Virus record (IMG/VR): IMGVR_UViG_3300025525_000006
Span: 1-22,310 of that record
Strand: one strand, 5' to 3'
DNA from: a virus
DNA: 22,310 nt
Positions 7,245-13,279 of the stretch are shown here, piece after piece. The translations under genes were made by a program, and so were the position numbers. Position 1 is the first letter of the stretch; the number at the start of each line of letters is the position of its first letter. The notes under the pieces are model-generated. The model saw only the letters and a list, made by a program, of their open reading frames with translations. It searched no databases and had not been told where the DNA came from.

Positions 7245-7886
7245 ATGAATGACTATCGCCCGCGTCCCGGCAGCGCCGCCGAGAAGGCCCTCGATTACAT
7301 CGGCAAAAACGGTGGCGCTGCGCGCAGCGGGGAAATCGCCGCCGCCATTGGCATCGAGACGAAACAAATCAGCGCCGGCCTCGCCGCCCTCGTCGAACAC
7401 GGCCTGCTCGTCGCCTGCGATGTGACGGCGCCTGGCAAGCCGCCGCAAAAGGAATACCGGATCTCCGGCGGCGGCAAGCCGATGACGTGGCGCGAGCCGA
7501 AGTCGGCGCATGCCGCCGCTCCTGCCACGGGAAAGCCGGCCCACGTGGCGGCACACGAAACCGTCAAACCGGCCCCCAAGCTGCGCAAGGCGCCGAAGCC
7601 TGCCAAGTCCCACCCGCGCGGCGCGAGCCGCCCCAGGGTCACCGGCCGGCTGCTGCGCGCCGCTGCGAAAGGGCAGCAGAAAACTGCAAAACCGGCCCAA
7701 ATCATTCCTGAAAATATTCCCGGCCAGGAGCCGATACGTAGCGCTACGAATTTCCGCTGCGGCGTCTTCAGCGACGGCTCACTGGTGCTGCGGCTGCGCG
7801 ACGGCAGCCTGGCCGAGCTGCCGCCCGACGACACGCGCGCGCTGCTCGACTACCTCGACCGCTCGCTGCTGCGGGAGGCCGCGTGA
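7245..7886 (+). CDS. Winged-helix protein with basic linker
   Basis: A 213-residue protein in three parts. Residues 10-75 are a winged helix (KALDYIGKNGGAARSGEIAA, TKQISAGLAALVEHGLL). About 84-150 is an Ala/Pro/Lys-rich flexible linker. About 168-210 is a small domain (FRCGVFSDGSLVLRLRDG, ETR-like DDTRALLDYLDR). The last part recurs as a C-terminal module in early genes of Mu-like phages. Function is unknown; DNA binding is likely. AGGAG 7 nt before ATG 7245 supports the start. Confidence 0.75.
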   Translation: MNDYRPRPGSAAEKALDYIGKNGGAARSGEIAAAIGIETKQISAGLAALVEHGLLVACDVTAPGKPPQKEYRISGGGKPMTWREPKSAHAAAPATGKPAHVAAHETVKPAPKLRKAPKPAKSHPRGASRPRVTGRLLRAAAKGQQKTAKPAQIIPENIPGQEPIRSATNFRCGVFSDGSLVLRLRDGSLAELPPDDTRALLDYLDRSLLREAA

Positions 7887-8248
7887 TCCGCCCGCTCGAA
7901 TCATTCTCCGTCAGCCATCGCGGCCTGCGCCTGCGCGTCAGGCTGTACGCCTCGACGCGCCAGGTGGACCGCATCTACAGCGGCGGCGGCCGGCGCCGTG
8001 GAGGGGGGGGCATGGAGACGCACGCCTTCTACCTTGGCAGCAAAAGTCAGCGTGCGCGGCACGGCGGCACCATCGCCCTGCCGGGCAACGGGCGGCTCAT
8101 CGAGCTGGTGCCGCACGAAGTCACGCACGCCGTCATGGACAGGCTCGGCGAAGTGCGCAGCGAGGACGACGAGAGGCTGGCCTACGCCGTCGGCGTGCTC
8201 TCGGCTCGCATCATCGCCAGGCTGCGCCGCAAGGGGTACGCGGTATGA
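7883..8248 (+). CDS. Small HEXXH metallopeptidase-like protein
   Basis: A 121-residue protein starting at GTG 7883, overlapping the previous stop. The centre of the protein has HEVTH at 78-82, the zinc-protease HEXXH motif, preceded by a hydrophobic strand (RLIELVP). E94 or E97 (SEDDERLAYAVG) could be the third zinc ligand, as in gluzincin-type enzymes. The N-terminal half looks beta-rich with a glycine stretch (34-43). A run of eight G (8003-8010) lies in the coding sequence just before METHAF. The substrate is unknown; an anti-defence or repressor-cleaving role is speculation. Confidence 0.65.
   Translation: MIRPLESFSVSHRGLRLRVRLYASTRQVDRIYSGGGRRRGGGGMETHAFYLGSKSQRARHGGTIALPGNGRLIELVPHEVTHAVMDRLGEVRSEDDERLAYAVGVLSARIIARLRRKGYAV
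8003..8010 (+). repeat. Eight-G homopolymer inside a coding region
   Basis: A run of eight G in the HEXXH protein gene. The present length keeps the frame through the HEVTH motif. Such runs are prone to slippage by polymerase or sequencing. Confidence 0.9.
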
Positions 8249-8562
8249 GACTGCCCAGCCTCGCCGAACAGGTCGTCGACGCCAACCTGGCGATGCGCCA
8301 CCTGGCCGACGAAGACCGGCTGCGCAAGGAGCGCAACGCGCTCATGCGCCGGCACACCGGCCACAACGCGACGGGGCCGACGCTGAAGGATCGCCTCCTG
8401 CAACTGCTCTCCGCTCGCGGGGAGCTGAGCCTGCCGGCGATCAAGCTGGAATTCCCGGACGCCACGGCCCGCAGGCTGCACGAGGCGCTCACGCAGCTCA
8501 TCGCCGCCGGCCGCGTCGAGCGCGCCGGCACGCGCCGCCTCTACCGCTACCGCCTCGCCTGA
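8245..8562 (+). CDS. Small winged-helix hypothetical protein
   Basis: A 105-residue protein with a charged helical N-terminus (residues 1-40) and a winged-helix C-terminal half (LKDRLLQLLSARGELSLPAI, ATARRLHEALTQLIAAGRVE, then wing RRLYRYRLA). It is probably DNA-binding. It starts at ATG 8245, overlapping the upstream stop (ATGA). No specific family is recognised. Confidence 0.7.
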   Translation: MRLPSLAEQVVDANLAMRHLADEDRLRKERNALMRRHTGHNATGPTLKDRLLQLLSARGELSLPAIKLEFPDATARRLHEALTQLIAAGRVERAGTRRLYRYRLA

Positions 8563-8576
8563 CGAAAGGAGACACG

Positions 8577-8894
8577 ATGGCCACCACCCACCAGCTGCTC
8601 GCCGCGCTCGCCGGCCACATCGGCCGCGACAAGGGCATCACCTCTGCCCACCTCGCCGCCCTGCTCGACGTGCCCGCCCGCCGCGTGCGCACGATGGTCT
8701 CCGAGCTGCGCCTCGAAGGCGAGGCCGTCTGCGGGCACCCCGCCACCGGCTACTTCATGGCCGCCACCGCCGAAGAGATCGAGGCGACCTGCCAGTTCCT
8801 CCGCGCCCGCGCCATGCACAGCCTGGTGCTGGAGAGCCGCCTCCGGAAACTCCCGCTGCCCGACCTGGTCGGCCAGCTCAAGCTCAGAACGTAA
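8577..8894 (+). CDS. Small HTH protein, phage early gene
   Basis: A 105-residue protein. Residues 17-62 form a helix-turn-helix with wing (GITSAHLAALLDVPARRVRT, then GHPATGYFMA). The C-terminal helix (AEEIEATCQFLRARAMHSLV) may dimerise. AAAGGAG upstream supports ATG 8577. It resembles many short phage regulators, but its target is unknown. Confidence 0.72.
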   Translation: MATTHQLLAALAGHIGRDKGITSAHLAALLDVPARRVRTMVSELRLEGEAVCGHPATGYFMAATAEEIEATCQFLRARAMHSLVLESRLRKLPLPDLVGQLKLRT

Positions 8895-8914
8895 CTCAAC
8901 CGAAAGGAAGCCGC

Positions 8915-9520
8915 ATGCAAGCCCCCATCGCCCTGGAAGACATCCGCGCCGCCGCGCAGCGGCTGGCCAACGCCCACAACGACACCGCCGGCACCGCCGC
9001 CCTGTTGAACGCCGAGATCAAGGCCGCCATCGCCCCCATCCTCGACCGCTACAAGGGCACCATCGACACCTACGCCGTCGCCGAGGCCGCCTCGCGCGCG
9101 CGGCTCGACTGCCTGCTGACCGACGCACCGAACCTCTTCGTCAAGCCGCGCAGCCTCGCCGTCGATGGCGTGCGCTGCGGTTACCTCAAGGCGCCCGACA
9201 CGCTCGACTGGGACGACGACGAGATCGTCATCGCCCGCATCAAGGCCCTGCGGCCGGATCTCGCGCCGCTCCTCATCCGCTCGCGCGAAAGCCTCGTCGT
9301 CGACGCCCTGACGGGCCTCGACGCGAAAACCCTGATCGCCTTCGGCATCCGCACCATTACCGGCGTCGACGCCAGCTTCATCACCGTCGGCGACAACGAC
9401 GCCGAGAAGCTCACCCGCATCGTCATTGCCGCGGCCGCCGACCGGCAGGGCGAGGACGCGACGCCGAAGGCAAAGAAGGGCAAGGCGAAGCGGGTGGCCG
9501 CAGAAGGGGCGCGGCCGTGA
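8915..9520 (+). CDS. gam: Gam-like host-nuclease inhibitor (DNA end-binding)
   Basis: A 201-residue protein with the outline of Mu Gam. A long helical N-terminal segment (residues 5-75) is followed by a GxxxGYLKAPDTLDW strand, IARIKAL, an LIRSRESLVVDAL segment and a GIRTITGVDASF end, paralleling Gam's IRTKQEINKEAIL and GITVKSG blocks. Mu Gam is a Ku-like protein that protects linear DNA ends from exonucleases. The C-terminal 25 residues are a Lys/Ala-rich tail that may bind DNA. Position among early genes upstream of GemA and Mor fits. Similarity is judged by eye and is distant; DUF3164 is the alternative. Confidence 0.6.
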   Translation: MQAPIALEDIRAAAQRLANAHNDTAGTAALLNAEIKAAIAPILDRYKGTIDTYAVAEAASRARLDCLLTDAPNLFVKPRSLAVDGVRCGYLKAPDTLDWDDDEIVIARIKALRPDLAPLLIRSRESLVVDALTGLDAKTLIAFGIRTITGVDASFITVGDNDAEKLTRIVIAAAADRQGEDATPKAKKGKAKRVAAEGARP

Positions 9521-9708
9521 TCATCAGCCAACTCATCGAGGAACTGCAGAAGCTGCCGCCGTACTACCCGGTTTTCGTGCTCGCGCCGGACATTGAGACC
9601 GTCGACGGAAGCGAGCCGAACTATCTCGCGATCCGTGACGCGGACACGGACAACCTGCATGGCGCGATCGGCACCGCCGTCATCCTCGACGCGCGGGAGC
9701 GCATATGA
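9517..9708 (+). CDS. Hypothetical 63-residue protein
   Basis: A small acidic protein starting at GTG 9517 over the previous stop (GTGA) and ending in an ATGA overlap with the next gene. It opens with LIEELQKLPPYYPVFV. No membrane segment or known motif is seen. Coding is supported by the tight coupling on both sides. Confidence 0.6.
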   Translation: MIISQLIEELQKLPPYYPVFVLAPDIETVDGSEPNYLAIRDADTDNLHGAIGTAVILDARERI

Positions 9709-9932
9709 AGATCACCCTCAACGCGCGGGTCAAATTCTCCGCCGGCGCCTACAACTGCGCCATCCACAAGGCGCGCGGCTCCTCGACCATGAACGCCGAA
9801 ACCGCCGTGCGCCGCGCCGCCGAGCGCTACGTCGCCGGCGGCGCCCTCGCCGTGGCCGGTGTGCGGTACGTGTCCGGGACGGACGTCGACGGCGGTCAGG
9901 TGTGGGAAGTCTGTCTGGGGAAAGCGGCATGA
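9705..9932 (+). CDS. Hypothetical 75-residue protein
   Basis: A small protein starting MKITLNARVKFSAGAYN, with a short helical middle (ETAVRRAAERYVAGG) and a beta-type end. Start and stop overlap its neighbours. Function is unknown. Confidence 0.6.
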   Translation: MKITLNARVKFSAGAYNCAIHKARGSSTMNAETAVRRAAERYVAGGALAVAGVRYVSGTDVDGGQVWEVCLGKAA

Positions 9933-10189
9933 AGATCGCGGACATCGAGATCGGGAAAACCTACACCTACTGGCCCCCGCAGGGCGCCGAAGACAACCTG
10001 CACTTCCCGGCCGAAGTGGTCGAGATCGGCAAGCTGGTCAAGGTGCGCATCCGGCGTGTCGAGGGCGAGTGCCTGCGCAGCGTCTCCGCGCGCCGCCTCA
10101 CCATGAATGGCGAGCTGCGCCTGGAATCGAGGGGGGGGGCTTGCAGACTCGCCCGAAGAGCGGGGCGGCGATTCTGGAAAAGGCGCTGA
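9929..10189 (+). CDS. Small hypothetical protein, likely frameshifted at poly-G
   Basis: As sequenced it encodes 86 residues: a beta-rich, SH3-like domain (MKIADIEIGKTYTYWPP through SARRLTMNGELRL), then a run of nine G and an arginine-rich tail that does not look natural. With one more G (or two fewer) the frame would instead end in LQTRPKSGAAILEKALI with its stop at 10194, one base before the gemA ATG. This matches the tight gene spacing seen elsewhere. So the present frame is either a sequencing error, a slipped phase-off state or a real truncation. Function is unknown. Confidence 0.6.
   Translation: MKIADIEIGKTYTYWPPQGAEDNLHFPAEVVEIGKLVKVRIRRVEGECLRSVSARRLTMNGELRLESRGGACRLARRAGRRFWKRR
10131..10139 (+). 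repeat. Nine-G homopolymer at an apparent frameshift
   Basis: Nine consecutive G near the 3' end of the hypothetical gene at 9929. Upstream and downstream coding signals lie in different frames across this run. Confidence 0.9.
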
Positions 10190-10195
10190 TCTGAC

Positions 10196-10678
10196 ATGAA
10201 ACCCGCCCCCGACCTGCGCAAGCGCGAGCTGGCCGCGATCCACATCGCGCGGCAGCAGCTCGGCATGGACGAGGCCACCTACCGCGACATGCTGTGGGCG
10301 GTGGCGCGCGTGCGCTCGGCGGCGGATCTCGACTGGGCCGGGCGGCGCCGCGTGCTCGACCACCTGGCCGGCTGCGGCGCGCGGATCGGCGGCAAGGCGC
10401 CCGGCGCCCGTCCGGCCCGGCCGAACGAATGGACCTTCATCGACCGCGCCGCCGAGGACTGCCGCCCCATGCTGCGCAAGCTCTGCGTGCTCTGCCGCGA
10501 GCTGGGCATCGAGCGCGGCAAACAGAAGCGCTACGTCGAGGGCATCGCCCGGCAGATGTCCGGCCTCGAATGCGGCGGCGCCGTCGTCAAGCCGCTGGAG
10601 CTGTGCACCTACAGCGAGCTGTGGCGCATCACGGCCGCGCTCAACAAGCACCTGCAGCGGCGGAAGGAACGGGCGTGA
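10196..10678 (+). CDS. gemA: GemA-like regulatory protein (Mu gp16 family)
   Basis: A 160-residue member of the GemA family (DUF1018). The N-terminal block ELAAIHIARQQLGMDEATYRDML and the C-terminal RKLCVLCRELGI, QKRYVEGIARQMSG and ELWRITAALNKHLQRR blocks are characteristic. In Mu, GemA modulates host gene expression and DNA topology; the biochemical activity is not well defined. A Pro/Ala-rich linker lies at about 65-80. Its place just before mor is conserved in Mu-like phages. ATG 10196 follows the presumed true end of the preceding gene by one base. Confidence 0.88.
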   Translation: MKPAPDLRKRELAAIHIARQQLGMDEATYRDMLWAVARVRSAADLDWAGRRRVLDHLAGCGARIGGKAPGARPARPNEWTFIDRAAEDCRPMLRKLCVLCRELGIERGKQKRYVEGIARQMSGLECGGAVVKPLELCTYSELWRITAALNKHLQRRKERA

Positions 10679-10908
10679 GCGGGCACGCCATGCTCGCCTT
10701 CGCCTTCATCGTCGGCGCCGGCTTCGGCGCGGTGATCGCCTGGGCCTGGTTCGAGCGCTGCGGCCGCCCGCGCGAGGTGAAGATCATCATCGACCAGGAG
10801 CTGGCCAGCAAGATCGACCAGCGCTTCATCATGGGCTGGCTCGATTCGCGCGGCCTGGTGTGGATGCTGAAAGGGATGGAGACGATCACGAAGGGGAAGA
10901 CGCGATGA
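10675..10908 (+). CDS. Small single-pass membrane protein
   Basis: A 77-residue protein from GTG 10675 (GTGA overlap with gemA). Residues 5-26 are hydrophobic (MLAFAFIVGAGFGAVIAWAW), followed by a soluble basic tail. One membrane pass is predicted. A holin-like role is possible in principle, but one pass, early position and tail length do not show it. Confidence 0.65.
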   Translation: MSGHAMLAFAFIVGAGFGAVIAWAWFERCGRPREVKIIIDQELASKIDQRFIMGWLDSRGLVWMLKGMETITKGKTR

Positions 10909-11261
10909 GCGAAGCGCAGCCGAGCCTTCTGGAGCGCGGTTACCCGGAACTGCTGGCCGACCTGGCCGACCAGGTTGCGGCCAGGCTGGTCGATAACGGC
11001 GTCGAGATCGAGCGCGCGGCGGACATCGGCCTGGCCATCGCCGAGCACGTGCGCACCAACTGGTCCGGGCAGAGCCTCTACCTGCCGAAGGGCGTCCAGT
11101 ACGACATCACCCGCCGCGACCTGGAGATCTTCGAGCGCTTCAACGGCACCAACCACGAGCCGCTGGCGCGGGAATACAATCTCACCGTCATGCGCATCTA
11201 CCAGATCGTCAAGGCCGTCCGTGCCGAGATGATCAGGAAGCGCCAGGGTTCGTTGTTCTGA
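10905..11261 (+). CDS. mor: Mor/C-family transcription activator
   Basis: A 118-residue activator of the Mor family. It has an N-terminal dimerisation helix region (YPELLADLADQVAARLVDNG, IGLAIAEHVRTNW), the GQSLYLPKG strand typical of Mor, and a C-terminal helix-turn-helix (IFERFNGTNHEPLAREYNLT, VMRIYQIVKAVR). In Mu, Mor turns on the middle promoter, leading to late expression. Size is close to Mu Mor (129). ATG 10905 overlaps the upstream stop. It is the last gene of the tightly coupled early block, which fits its role as the next-stage switch. Confidence 0.9.
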   Translation: MSEAQPSLLERGYPELLADLADQVAARLVDNGVEIERAADIGLAIAEHVRTNWSGQSLYLPKGVQYDITRRDLEIFERFNGTNHEPLAREYNLTVMRIYQIVKAVRAEMIRKRQGSLF

Positions 11262-11271
11262 GGGAGGGGAT

Positions 11272-12036
11272 ATGGGGCTGTTCGGTTTTCTGTCGGGTCT
11301 GCGCGAAGATGGTTTCGAAAAGGCGTTTTCACGGGTGACCAAAGAAACCACCTTAACGGAGGCCGCCAAGTCATTGGTCAGGCCAATATTGCGTGCTGCA
11401 TATGAAGGCGAATCTGCTCACAGCGCCGCGAAGAAGATAACTGGTGTTGTTCCGGAGGAAACGTGGAAATGGCCGGCCTACGATGAGCAGGCTCCATCCA
11501 TCAGGCGGGCCGAGATGGCGATGCGCAGTGAAGTTATTGCCAAGGCCAAACTCGATGAACTGCTCGACATGGTTCCTCGCAGTGTCCTCAAGACGATTTA
11601 TCGCGAACTGTGCGTAGGAAAGTTGCCCGCGCGACACGCAGAATTCGTGTCGGCAATTTTAGCGGCCCTCACGAAAGGAAACAGGAAAGACATTACGGAT
11701 CGTCTGCGTACTGCCGCACTCGACCAAATGAACAATGACTTCACCGCGTCACCCAAAGCTGGGCCAGCCGTCGGGAGCCAAACCGAAGCCTTTGTGAATC
11801 GGGTGCTGCGGATGGCATTCGGTCTCTCTCAGTGGTCGCGAATCATCGAAAACAAACACGCCAATTCGAGCCTGATGCTCGACGTCCCGGAGCCTTGGCG
11901 TGCGAAACCCGAGTGCCTGTCATTGAACGGGAAACCAAGAAGCATCGATAACGAGTGCTGGGAAAAGCATTTGCCGCCATGCGAGCGTGTTGATTGCCTT
12001 TGTGGCCTCATTCCAGTCACGAAACGAAGAAATTGA
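11272..12036 (+). CDS. AT-richer orphan gene, candidate moron
   Basis: A 254-residue protein that I do not recognise. The gene is visibly poorer in GC and uses different codons from its neighbours. It sits alone between mor and the proposed antisense RNA locus, a typical place for recently acquired cargo. The body is mainly helical (30-150). The C-terminus has five cysteines (215, 229, 237, 242, 244) in PECLSLNGK and LPPCERVDCLCG, which may form a metal-binding knuckle and loosely recall the C-rich end of MuF-type proteins. No signal peptide is evident. GGGAGGGG precedes ATG 11272. The stop overlaps the -35 box of the next promoter. A role in exclusion or host defence is conjecture. Confidence 0.75.
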   Translation: MGLFGFLSGLREDGFEKAFSRVTKETTLTEAAKSLVRPILRAAYEGESAHSAAKKITGVVPEETWKWPAYDEQAPSIRRAEMAMRSEVIAKAKLDELLDMVPRSVLKTIYRELCVGKLPARHAEFVSAILAALTKGNRKDITDRLRTAALDQMNNDFTASPKAGPAVGSQTEAFVNRVLRMAFGLSQWSRIIENKHANSSLMLDVPEPWRAKPECLSLNGKPRSIDNECWEKHLPPCERVDCLCGLIPVTKRRN

Positions 12037-12062
12037 CTTCAGTGCCAAATGGGGCGTAAAGT
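12033..12062 (+). promoter_or_regulatory. Putative promoter for the C4-like RNA
   Basis: TTGACT (12033-12038) and TAAAGT (12057-12062) are 18 bp apart. The -35 box overlaps the stop codon of the preceding gene. The predicted start, about 12069, coincides with the first hairpin of the structured RNA. Matches are 5/6 and 4/6. Confidence 0.55.
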
Positions 12063-12068
12063 CCGCGC

Positions 12069-12155
12069 GTCGCCGAGAAAGAGGCGACCGGGGGTGACAG
12101 CCCGAATCGGAAAGGCGGCGAAGAGCCGCACAGCGTTTGCCATGCGGCTTTTTTA
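12069..12155 (+). ncRNA. C4-like antisense RNA upstream of antirepressor gene
   Basis: About 87 nt of compact structure between a promoter-like sequence and an intrinsic terminator. Hairpin 1 is TCGCC (12070-12074) with GGCGA (12083-12087). Hairpin 2 is CGGG (12089-12092) with CCCG (12101-12104), showing GGTGACAG in its loop. Hairpin 3 is GCGGC (12115-12119) with GCCGC (12125-12129), which competes with the terminator stem. Boxes GGCGACCG (12083-12090) and GGGGTGACAG (12091-12100) are complementary to 12242-12249 and 12226-12236 in the antirepressor leader, in antiparallel order. This is how C4 RNAs of phages P1 and P7 block ant translation. Membership of the Rfam C4 family is my inference and was not tested. 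Confidence 0.55.
12124..12154 (+). terminator. Intrinsic terminator/attenuator ending the C4-like RNA
   Basis: AGCCGCA (12124-12130) pairs with TGCGGCT (12143-12149), followed by T's to 12154. The 5' arm can pair instead with GCGGC at 12115-12119, giving mutually exclusive structures. It would stop most transcripts before the Bro-N gene. Confidence 0.8.
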
Positions 12156-12225
12156 TCGCCAGGCGTGTCCGAGTACGGGCGGCCGGGCGGAGGGAGCCGC
12201 AAGGCTCGCCGGTGCCTTTCCCGGT

Positions 12226-12249
12226 CTGTCAACCTCCGTTTCGGTCGCC
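12226..12249 (+). promoter_or_regulatory. Proposed target of the C4-like RNA in the antirepressor leader
   Basis: CTGTCA, a bulged A and CCTC (12226-12236), then CGGTCGCC (12242-12249), pair with the two boxes of the upstream RNA, about 18 base pairs in two blocks. The site lies roughly 54-77 nt before the Bro-N ATG. Between site and start are small hairpins (CCCG/CGGG and CGGTT/AACCG) and the ribosome site AAAGGA. No convincing leader-peptide start was found after the target. Confidence 0.5.
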
Positions 12250-12302
12250 CACCCGTTTGACAGCGGGCAGGCGGTTCCAAACCGTCACGAAAGGACCACA
12301 CC

Positions 12303-12992
12303 ATGAATCAACTCATCCCCGCCGAATTCCACGGCACCCCCGTTCGCATCATTGATCGAGAAGGCCAGAAATGGCTCGCCGCCGAGGAGATCGGGCGCTG
12401 TCTCGGCTACGACGCGGCAAATGCCCGCAAGGGCGTGCTCAAGCTGTACGAGCGCCACGGCGACGAGTTCACCGAGGCAGATACATTCGTCGTCAAATTG
12501 ACGGCGAATTCACGAGGCAATCCCAACACCCGCATCTTCTCCGACACCGGCTGCATCAAGCTCGGCTTTTTCGCCTCGACGCCCCGGGCCAAGGAGTTCC
12601 GCGCCTGGGCTTCCCGCGTGCTGGCGGGCGGGCAGGCGCAGGGCTACCCCGTCGCCGCCCTGCGCCAGGACCTGGCCCTGGCCCGCGAGCTGGGCGGCCT
12701 GCGCGACCAGGTGCGGGCGCAGAACGAGATGATCCTCGCCCTCTACGGCCGCGTGGATACCGCCCAGCGCGGCCACATCCGGGCGGTGACCCGGCTGCTC
12801 GGCCTGGAGAAGCGCCAGGCGCGGCGCGAGCGCATCGAGACGGCCCTCCGCATGGAGGCGGCCGGCATCCCGCGCGAGGAGATCGTGCGCGCCACCGGCA
12901 TGAGCTTCGGCCTGCTGCGGGCGCACGTCTTTCGCGCCCGCCGCGACGGCCGGCTGCCGGGGCATGGCGGCCGGGAAGGGGGTGCGCAATGA
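12303..12992 (+). CDS. Bro-N domain antirepressor-like protein
   Basis: A 229-residue protein with an N-terminal Bro-N domain (residues about 5-105: FHGTPVRIIDREGQKWLAAE, IGRCLGYDAANARKGV, FSDTGCIKLGFFAS, AKEFRAWASRVLAG), as in phage antirepressors. The middle (125-180) is coiled-coil-like. The C-terminus has a resolvase-type HTH (RMEAAGIPREEIVRATGMSF). Bro-N/Ant proteins counter phage repressors and help induction or entry into the lytic cycle. AAAGGA lies about 8 nt before ATG 12303. Expression is probably limited by the upstream terminator and antisense RNA. A role other than antirepression, such as a general DNA-binding regulator, is possible. Confidence 0.82.
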   Translation: MNQLIPAEFHGTPVRIIDREGQKWLAAEEIGRCLGYDAANARKGVLKLYERHGDEFTEADTFVVKLTANSRGNPNTRIFSDTGCIKLGFFASTPRAKEFRAWASRVLAGGQAQGYPVAALRQDLALARELGGLRDQVRAQNEMILALYGRVDTAQRGHIRAVTRLLGLEKRQARRERIETALRMEAAGIPREEIVRATGMSFGLLRAHVFRARRDGRLPGHGGREGGAQ

Positions 12993-13237
12993 CCCGGTAC
13001 CTTGACATCAACGCCGCCGAGCTGGCGACCTATGCGGCGCAGATGCGCTATATTGCGCTGGCCGCACGCTGCATGGAGGCCGGCCCGCCGGCCGACAAGC
13101 TGGAGCGCGAGAACTGCGTGCTCTACTTGCTGGAGGTGATCGAGGACATCGCCGCCCGCGCCGAGGGCGCGGCGGAGAGCCTGCGGGATGCGCTGGCGGC
13201 CGCCAGCGCGGCGCCTGACGTTAGTAAAACCCTTTAA
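12989..13237 (+). CDS. Hypothetical 82-residue protein
   Basis: A small, mostly helical, acidic protein (residues 10-75, e.g. ELATYAAQMRYIALAARC and YLLEVIEDIAARAEGA), with no membrane segment. The ATG overlaps the Bro-N stop (ATGA), so the two are probably co-translated. It may act with the Bro-N protein (inference). The stop lies in a short palindrome, CCCTTTAAGGG. Confidence 0.65.
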   Translation: MTRYLDINAAELATYAAQMRYIALAARCMEAGPPADKLERENCVLYLLEVIEDIAARAEGAAESLRDALAAASAAPDVSKTL

Positions 13238-13250
13238 GGGAACCGCCCCG

Positions 13251-13279
13251 CCCGCATGCGTAGCCTACGCGCATGCGGG
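13251..13279 (+). promoter_or_regulatory. Inverted repeat covering the amidase start codon
   Basis: CCCGCATGCG (13251-13260) and CGCATGCGGG (13270-13279) are perfect inverse complements; the inner bases TAG/CTA also pair. The amidase ATG at 13273 lies in the 3' arm. The RNA hairpin would hide the start codon; as DNA the palindrome could be an operator. Confidence 0.65.

Noticed and set aside
12049-12306. Possible leader ORF ending over the Bro-N start (ATGA), like P1 icd
   Set aside because: The frame crosses the structured RNA and terminator, has no start codon or ribosome site between the target and the Bro-N gene, and its composition is not protein-like. It is kept only as a remote option.
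13230-13240. CCCTTTAAGGG as a terminator after the gene at 12989
   Set aside because: The stem is only 5 bp around one base and no T-tract follows.
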